Part shown: one piece after another, positions 58,756 through 64,000 of the stretch | How positions within the stretch are numbered: position 1 is the first letter of the stretch | Layout: each line of letters opens with the position of its first letter | Assembly (NCBI GenBank): GCA_037102815.1 | Contig: BTPP01000008.1 | Span: 806,001 to 870,000 of the forward strand | Length of the DNA: 64,000 nucleotides | Direction: 5' to 3' | DNA from: Neurospora intermedia | Taxonomy: Eukaryota > Ascomycota > Sordariomycetes > Sordariales > Sordariaceae | Translations under genes and position numbers: made by a program | The notes under the pieces: model-generated | Told to the model about the DNA's origin: nothing | The model's input: only the letters and a program-made list of their open reading frames with translations | Database searches by the model: none

Positions 58756-60346
58756 TCGGACTACTAAGGCTTTTGTTTTCAAGATTTTAGCGTTAATAAC
58801 GACATACCCATTGCAGCTGATAGGAAAGACCATAATTTCCAGAGATTGATCCAGTATCGTCGACATACACGATGAGAGCGTGCCGGTAGCTAGAGGGATG
58901 GGTAATGCGACCGGTCATCAACACTTCTTGAAAGCTACTGAAGTTTGAGCAAGGGGACGCAAGCAAGCCACTCATGCCGAAGGACGCATGAAGAACCGAA
59001 AACTAACGAGAGATATCGAGCCGCAAAATAAAGAGACAGGGAGTGTGTCTGTGGCTATACTGATGGCAGACTAGGGCCACATATCACACGTATCGTCTGG
59101 TTAGGCGAAACTGAAGAGTTGTATACAAAGTCAGGACATAAAAACCCGAACCAGGAGAATTTCATATTTGACGCAGTTGAGGCGTAACCATACTCCCCCT
59201 TCTCGCTAGTCAGCCGTCAATTTTGTAGACTTGACGCGTACGTGGTCAAACCTTTAGTCACCGTATCAGAAGTTACAGGTAGTGTAGGTGGTGGGTAAAG
59301 AAACTGTGCGCGATGTGCGGGATGTGCAGTCAGCCTCGAGGAGGGAGGGCGTGAACGTAAAGCAGAAACGATGCCAAGTGGAGGCTGCATCCCGTCTTTA
59401 GCGCGAATCGAGCCCGCTGTGGAGTTCAAGGTACGTAGTGTAATGTAGTGTAAGGAACGGGACGGTGGAGTTTCCAATCTTTCACTTCGTGCCCCAACGG
59501 AAAGTCAGACCACTGCACTTCTTGCACTTTGCAAATCTTCCCGTTTCGACTGATTATCACGGTTGTATATTTTCAAGAAATAGCCCTCGCGACAATCACT
59601 GTTGCCATTGGTTTTGTCGACGTTGGGGCCCAAGGCAGGAGGGGGGCACTGCTGGATTCCTGCGTCAGTGTCACCCGACTGGCGCGTGCCTGGCTTGTTC
59701 CTTCCTAGGAGGCCGATCGTGGTAGCGCAGCCCTGCTAGCAGGCACGGCATAGCTACTTGGTAGCGTACGGAGAGAATCGTTGCACTAACGAAACCGACA
59801 GAAAGCAAACTACGGATCCACCGCGCGCAAGAAAAGAGACCGGAGGAAGGAGTCGGGGCAATGGTCGGTTTCGGGGAGGTGAAGACAACTTCCGTCCGGA
59901 GACATACTTTCATACTCCGCTTTACGGAACCTACCGCCGTCCAGTGACCGGCATCACGTTGGCCACAAGCAGGAGGAGAAAACAGAGAAGTTGATTGGCC
60001 TCGGAGGCCATCTTCTTGTAAAAGTGGAATAATACTGCCCCACTTCTGCCCACGAAGGGAATGGAGATCGCTCGCGAAGTTGACCCGCCGTACTAAGATC
60101 CTTGTACTTAGGTACTTGACCAACTTGAAGGAGTAAAATGCTTGCTCCAAGTACATACCGCGTCCACGGGCTTGGTTGTACACTATTGTACAGGTTCATC
60201 CGAAAATGAGGATGGAGATCTGACCTTCCGATTCCATAAACCCACCATCCCATATCATCCATCAATCGCATCACATGCACCATAGCATTTTCACATAGCG
60301 TCACATAACCATATTTGCCGGAGCCAAGACAACAAGACAAACCGAC
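58756..60346. other. Intergenic before LIP2
   Basis: No gene is called. On the minus strand an ATG at 60011 opens a short hydrophobic, signal-peptide-like stretch (QLLCFLLLLVANVMP) ending at a good GTAGGT donor, but no convincing second exon follows. Other open frames (59671-60183) have no motif. A bidirectional promoter for LIP2 is possible near 60050-60346. Confidence 0.4.
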
Positions 60347-61498
60347 ATGCATCTCCTGCATCTCCGCCTGCCCTACCGGGCCCCGTCTCTCTACCCTCCC
60401 TACGCCCTAGCCTCACGCCTGCAAGACCACCTCCGCCGCTCCCTCCTCGACCTCAAGGACAACCGTCCGGGCTCGAAACCCTACACGCCAACGATTATCT
60501 CCTTCACCCCCTTGCCCACCTACACTTTAGGCCGGCGCCAAGCCAGTCCACTCACCGGTGATGAAGCAACACGTCTATCAGCTCCCGTGTATTACCCATC
60601 TTCACCCTTAGCTTCGGGGGGGTCATCCCCATTAATGTCGGCACCCATTCAACGAATAGATGGGGAACACGGAACAGTTAAACTCCCAGTCTCAATCCTT
60701 CACTCCCCCCGTGGCGGCCTAACCACCTACCACGGCCCAGGGCAGGTCGTCCTCTGGCCCATCTTGGACTTGATTTCGTCTCAACACAACAAGTACACAG
60801 TGCGGTGCTACACGCGGCTCCTAGAGAAAACGACCATTTCCACTCTTTGGAAATCGTTTGGTATCCAGGCTTTCACGACGGACGATCCGGGGGTTTGGGT
60901 TAGGAGTGGGGCTGCTTGGGCACCATCACCAGAGGAGACCGGGGAGGGGGAGAAGACGGAGAAGGAGGAGAAGGAGGAGGAGGGGGAGGCATGTGCGCTG
61001 GCTGGAACTACTGAGAAGTCTTTTGTAGGTGAGGATGAGGGTCCGTTAGCCAAAGTCGCCGCCTTGGGCGTCCATCTCCGCCGCCACGTCTCCGGTCTCG
61101 GTACGGCCATCAACGTAGACATGCCCGGCCCGGAAGTCACGAGCGAGGCACTCAATCCGTGGGCGAGGTTTGTGGCATGTGGCTTGGAGGGGAAGACGGT
61201 GACGAGTGTTAGGGGGGAGTTGGACAAGGCCAAGGGTAATCCGCAGGCTAGGCAAAGGTATGAGGGCATGTTGAACACGCCTGCCGTGGCGGGTGCTTGG
61301 GCGGAGAACTTGGCGAGGAATATTGGGGTTGAGGAGGTGAAGACGGTGGGGGACGATGAGGTGGTGAGCTTATTGGAGGAGTTGGTTAGTGGGAAGGCCA
61401 CACAAGAAGAGGTGGGAGAGGAGGAGAGGGAGTTTGTGAGGCTGATTAGGGAGCAATTGGATCGGGAGGGAGAGATGGGGGGCGGGAGGGGAATCTGA
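60347..61498 (+). CDS. LIP2: Lipoate-protein ligase B type octanoyltransferase (LIP2)
   Basis: A mitochondrial enzyme that moves the octanoyl group from acyl carrier protein to apo-lipoyl domains, the first step of lipoate synthesis for pyruvate and 2-oxoglutarate dehydrogenases. The single exon encodes 383 aa. RGGLTTYHGPGQ at 122-133 contributes the substrate-binding loop. The catalytic Lys236 sits in KVAALGVHLRRHVSGLGTAIN, and the nucleophile Cys278 in ARFVACGLEGKTVTSV. Between residues about 192 and 233 there is a Glu/Lys/Gly-rich insert that splits the core, and a second acidic region at the C-terminus. Both look disordered and are absent from bacterial LipB. No strong N-terminal targeting sequence is evident, although the N-terminus has few acidic residues. 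Confidence 0.93.
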   Translation: MHLLHLRLPYRAPSLYPPYALASRLQDHLRRSLLDLKDNRPGSKPYTPTIISFTPLPTYTLGRRQASPLTGDEATRLSAPVYYPSSPLASGGSSPLMSAPIQRIDGEHGTVKLPVSILHSPRGGLTTYHGPGQVVLWPILDLISSQHNKYTVRCYTRLLEKTTISTLWKSFGIQAFTTDDPGVWVRSGAAWAPSPEETGEGEKTEKEEKEEEGEACALAGTTEKSFVGEDEGPLAKVAALGVHLRRHVSGLGTAINVDMPGPEVTSEALNPWARFVACGLEGKTVTSVRGELDKAKGNPQARQRYEGMLNTPAVAGAWAENLARNIGVEEVKTVGDDEVVSLLEELVSGKATQEEVGEEEREFVRLIREQLDREGEMGGGRGI

Positions 61499-61712
61499 TG
61501 GCGGGAAGTAGGAAGTGGGGGGGTTTCTACTTTCTTCTCGTAGATGAAGGCCAATATCGTACAGAACGAACTCAAATTCACGCATATAAAAAATTAGAGT
61601 GAATCATAGGGGAAAAAGAAAGGAAAGAAAAAAAAAGCATAGCGTTGTATCTACATATGTACATGGTTTACAGCCGCTTGTGACTATGACAAAACAAGTG
61701 TTATTGTGCCAA

Positions 61713-61985
61713 TCAATGGTGGACAAGGATGTTACCCAATGATATTATGTAGCTACCCTCCCAGTACACTAAGAAAGTATCCAAGGACAGGGAGTCATTG
61801 GTGTAACGGGCTCTTTTTCGTTTTTCCAACGGTGAACTGCTGCTTCTTTTGCAAATCTGGCTGGGGCTTGTAGAAGCACTTTCACCAGGCTCCAAACTTT
61901 CCTCTACCAAAACCTCGAAACAAAGTAGTGTACCTTCCTCCAGGCTGTAGCGAAGCCAAATCAACGTTTTATTTCCTAGCCGCAT
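61713..61985 (-). CDS. Small open frame, hypothetical
   Basis: From an ATG at 61985 this encodes 90 aa with plausible composition (NKTLIWLRYSLEEGTLLCFE, then a Ser-rich and basic segment KRSSSSPLEKRKRARY). The frame stays open upstream to 62144 but without an ATG. Codon use is not strongly biased and I recognise no domain. It may be the end of a spliced gene or chance. Confidence 0.2.
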   Translation of the reverse strand: MRLGNKTLIWLRYSLEEGTLLCFEVLVEESLEPGESASTSPSQICKRSSSSPLEKRKRARYTNDSLSLDTFLVYWEGSYIISLGNILVHH

Positions 61986-62181
61986 TTCATCAGGGGACAA
62001 TACACATATGTAGCTGACACAACCACCCCCCGGTAATCTCAACCCCGCCCTCACGAGCCGCCATAGCAACAGAAAATGAAAATCCCATTCAGGGTCCACG
62101 CGCTGGGACGCTGGAGCTGGACTGGGCGACTGGCTGACAAACACACAAAAATGGACCGGTTAACGTACCCGGCAATCACAG

Positions 62182-62212
<31 letters not shown>
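62182..62212 (+). repeat. Homopolymer run of 31 C
   Basis: An unbroken 31-base C tract, flanked by AG on the left and TCTCCACCCCTCC on the right. Its complement is a G31 run able to form quadruplex structures. Its true length may be affected by sequencing error. Confidence 0.9.
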
Positions 62213-62214
<2 letters not shown>

Positions 62215-63187
62215 TCCACCCCTCCTTCTTGTTTTAGCTCCAGGTCCTCCGATATCCCATCTGAGTACCACCATACCACAAAGGCATACAATACGGCACA
62301 GGCACGACACAATCTGCCTGTCATGCTCACCACATGCTTGATGAAGTGTCACTCCTCCCATTGGAGATTTGCCCATTCTTTAGCGCTTACGGTAGTTGAT
62401 TGCAGCACTCACTCCTCTGATGGTCGTCCTTTCTTGTATGTGATTCCAGAAAAAATCTTTGCACATCCATGCCAGATGGACTTTTGTTTTAGGGGGTGGG
62501 TTGTACCGATTGGCGGTCAGCTAGATCGTTGGTTATTGCTTGAGGCTGCCAAGGACCGACTGGATAATTGAGGTGGATAGGGTAGACGGGAAAGGGCAAG
62601 GCAAGCTGGTACGTACATGGTTGTCACTGGACTCGCGTTACATGATCGTCAGACATGACGGTTGTGGCATGTTGCCATGCTTACCATACTGTAGTGTTGG
62701 AGAACCAGGTGGCTGGTTTATGCTCATCTTCCAACTTATTTCTTTGCGCGGCAAATTTAAATGAACGGCAAAGCAGGTGTCGATGACCAAAAGAAGAATC
62801 ACGAGGTTAGACATACAGCGTGGAACTGTAGTCGTAGAAAGTAACATTGCGCCAGCTAAGCTCCTCGAAAAGAACGCTCGTCGCTTTTTCTTGAAAGTCT
62901 CGCCCCTCTCTCTCTTTCTCTTTCTCAAACTCCCGTGTATAACCCTGTTGCCTCTGACCTTTGCGGAAGAAGGAACAGAAAAAAGGAAGAGAAAAAAATG
63001 CGATATGAATACCCAAACTCCCCTGATGCTGGCCGCCGTCATTAAAACCCCAGAGAAAGCGTAATATTTTCGTCCAGTTCCGGTTGTAAAGTGGAATGGG
63101 GTAAGCACCTCTTCAAGGCCCTTTTCTATATGCCTCCACGGCCTCTCAGATGCAGCCGTAATGCTCGTCCTCACGATAGTGAGCCAT

Positions 63188-64000
63188 CTATACACTCCCT
63201 CGCTTCCGCCCGCTCCTTGGTGGTGGATCATACTCGTCATTCTCCGGTTTGTACTCCTCCGGTTGGAAGTTGGGGTTATTGTAATGCGCGACGTTGAAGT
63301 GACTGTTCTTAAATGTCGACGTCTGGAACGTCGGTTCGCGCCACGTGTCGTTCTCAACATACTCAGGCATCTGGCAGTATTCGCTAAACCTCAACGGATG
63401 CGTCTGCTGAGGTGGTGGCGGTGGAGGAGCCGCTGCGGCGATGGGTAAGGGGGTGGCAACTGGCTGAAGTGATTCCGTTCCGAAAGGGGCAGACATCCAA
63501 GATGATGTCGAGGCTTGGGTGAACGGCGCAAGCGGCGAGCCAAGCGATGGCCCAAGCCCAACGCCCAGTGCCCCAAGTGGCGAGGAAGAGGAGCCGAAGG
63601 CGCCTGGCAGTGCTGCAAGGAGGTCGTAGTCTCCCGCGGCTGTGAATGGCGGAGCGGATGTGATTTCATACTGGGGGATGGTGGCTCGGAAAACCTGGAT
63701 GTTCATAGGCGCGGGCGGAGGTGTTGGGTCCACGGGGTAGAGTATGTCATAGTGGTCGGGCCGGTAAAGTAGGCAGATGACGGGGTCAAGGGGAGATGTC
63801 GGCTGGCTGATTGCCTCTTCGGGGAAGCTGTAGGTGTTGACCTCAGAACCGGGGCTACGATCCAGATAAGCGACTCTCAAGACGAAACCAACGGGCTTCA
63901 GAAGTATGCTGACCAGTGCCTGCAAGCCCAGTTGGTCGATCTCAATATTGGGTACCTCGATCACACGCTGACAGAATTTTTCAACACTTTCATCCGTAGT
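63188..64000 (-). CDS. Otubain-type deubiquitinase (peptidase C65), 5' partial
   Basis: Otubains cleave ubiquitin chains with a Cys-His-Asn/Asp triad. Only the C-terminal 270 residues are in the window, and the frame is open to the right edge, so the catalytic Cys region lies outside. Visible are the ubiquitin-binding helical part (IEIDQLGLQALVSILLKPVG), the segment VAYLDRSPGSEVNTYSFPEE and CLLYRPDHYDILY, where the His is the catalytic residue of the family. A long Pro/Ala/Ser/Gly-rich tail of about 180 residues follows, ending in an aromatic/acidic stretch and RSGRKRGSV. The long tail is typical of filamentous-fungal otubains and absent in animals. Confidence 0.88.
   Translation of the reverse strand, partial: TTDESVEKFCQRVIEVPNIEIDQLGLQALVSILLKPVGFVLRVAYLDRSPGSEVNTYSFPEEAISQPTSPLDPVICLLYRPDHYDILYPVDPTPPPAPMNIQVFRATIPQYEITSAPPFTAAGDYDLLAALPGAFGSSSSPLGALGVGLGPSLGSPLAPFTQASTSSWMSAPFGTESLQPVATPLPIAAAAPPPPPPQQTHPLRFSEYCQMPEYVENDTWREPTFQTSTFKNSHFNVAHYNNPNFQPEEYKPENDEYDPPPRSGRKRGSV

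Larger units (their letters stand above)
61499..63187. other. Gene-free stretch between LIP2 and otubain
   Basis: These genes converge here. A 31-base C run at 62182-62212 and a CT-rich tract near 62906-62932 are the main features. Apart from the low-confidence frame at 61713-61985, nothing is recognised. Confidence 0.5.

Noticed and set aside
59671-60183. 170-codon minus-strand frame
   Set aside because: No ATG in a good context, no domain, and opposed by a plus-strand frame in the same place.
62638-63360. 240-codon minus-strand frame overlapping the otubain 3' end
   Set aside because: It is out of frame with otubain, crosses CT-rich simple sequence and has no domain.

Overview
The window is nuclear DNA from a filamentous ascomycete (Pezizomycotina). 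A class near Sordariomycetes is an inference from gene content and style, and I do not name a genus. Introns are short (about 48-340 bp), with GTNNGT donors and CTAAC/CTGAC-type branch sites. Leaders are pyrimidine-rich. Long gene-poor stretches separate conserved single-copy housekeeping genes. I saw no tRNA, rRNA, CRISPR array or intact transposon.

Layout: the window opens inside a leucine-rich-repeat gene (1-1144) and then EMC1, the largest ER membrane complex subunit (1910-4889). A gene-poor stretch follows (4890-12652) with one candidate spliced orphan (5632-6445). Next is an EST1-type RNA/DNA-binding domain protein with an N-terminal zinc finger (12653-15140). About 11.9 kb without a recognisable gene comes next (15141-27015); it holds an inverted-repeat element with an internal duplicated module (18422-18777), a repeated hairpin sequence, and scattered coding-like fragments. 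Then come an OCH1-type mannosyltransferase (27016-28209), a mitochondrial acyl-CoA synthetase (29749-31856), a small cysteine-rich secreted protein (33798-34135), a short-chain dehydrogenase (34514-35302, minus), the tRNA t6A dehydratase Tcd (36365-38061), RNA 3'-phosphate cyclase (39148-40806, minus), a small spliced orphan (41859-42355, minus), siroheme-synthesis MET1 (45731-47596, minus), RHO3 GTPase (49649-50583, minus), mitoribosome assembly factor RSM22 (52988-55600, minus), a membrane-anchored thioredoxin (56020-56820, minus), a SPOUT-type RNA methyltransferase (57304-58755), octanoyltransferase LIP2 (60347-61498) and the 3' part of an otubain deubiquitinase (63188-64000, minus).

The genes are not an operon or biosynthetic cluster. 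Loose themes are mitochondrial function (LIP2, RSM22, acyl-CoA synthetase, Tcd), RNA modification and repair (Tcd, RNA cyclase, SPOUT methyltransferase, EST1-like) and secretory-pathway or polarity functions (EMC1, OCH1, RHO3). Thioredoxin and the SPOUT methyltransferase share a 0.48 kb head-to-head promoter that carries a telobox. Exon models were built by hand from reading frame, splice motifs and family conservation. I found no sign of a gene cluster encoding a new system. The most original items are the two spliced orphans, the inverted-repeat element, and two frame-preserving introns that would permit longer isoforms.
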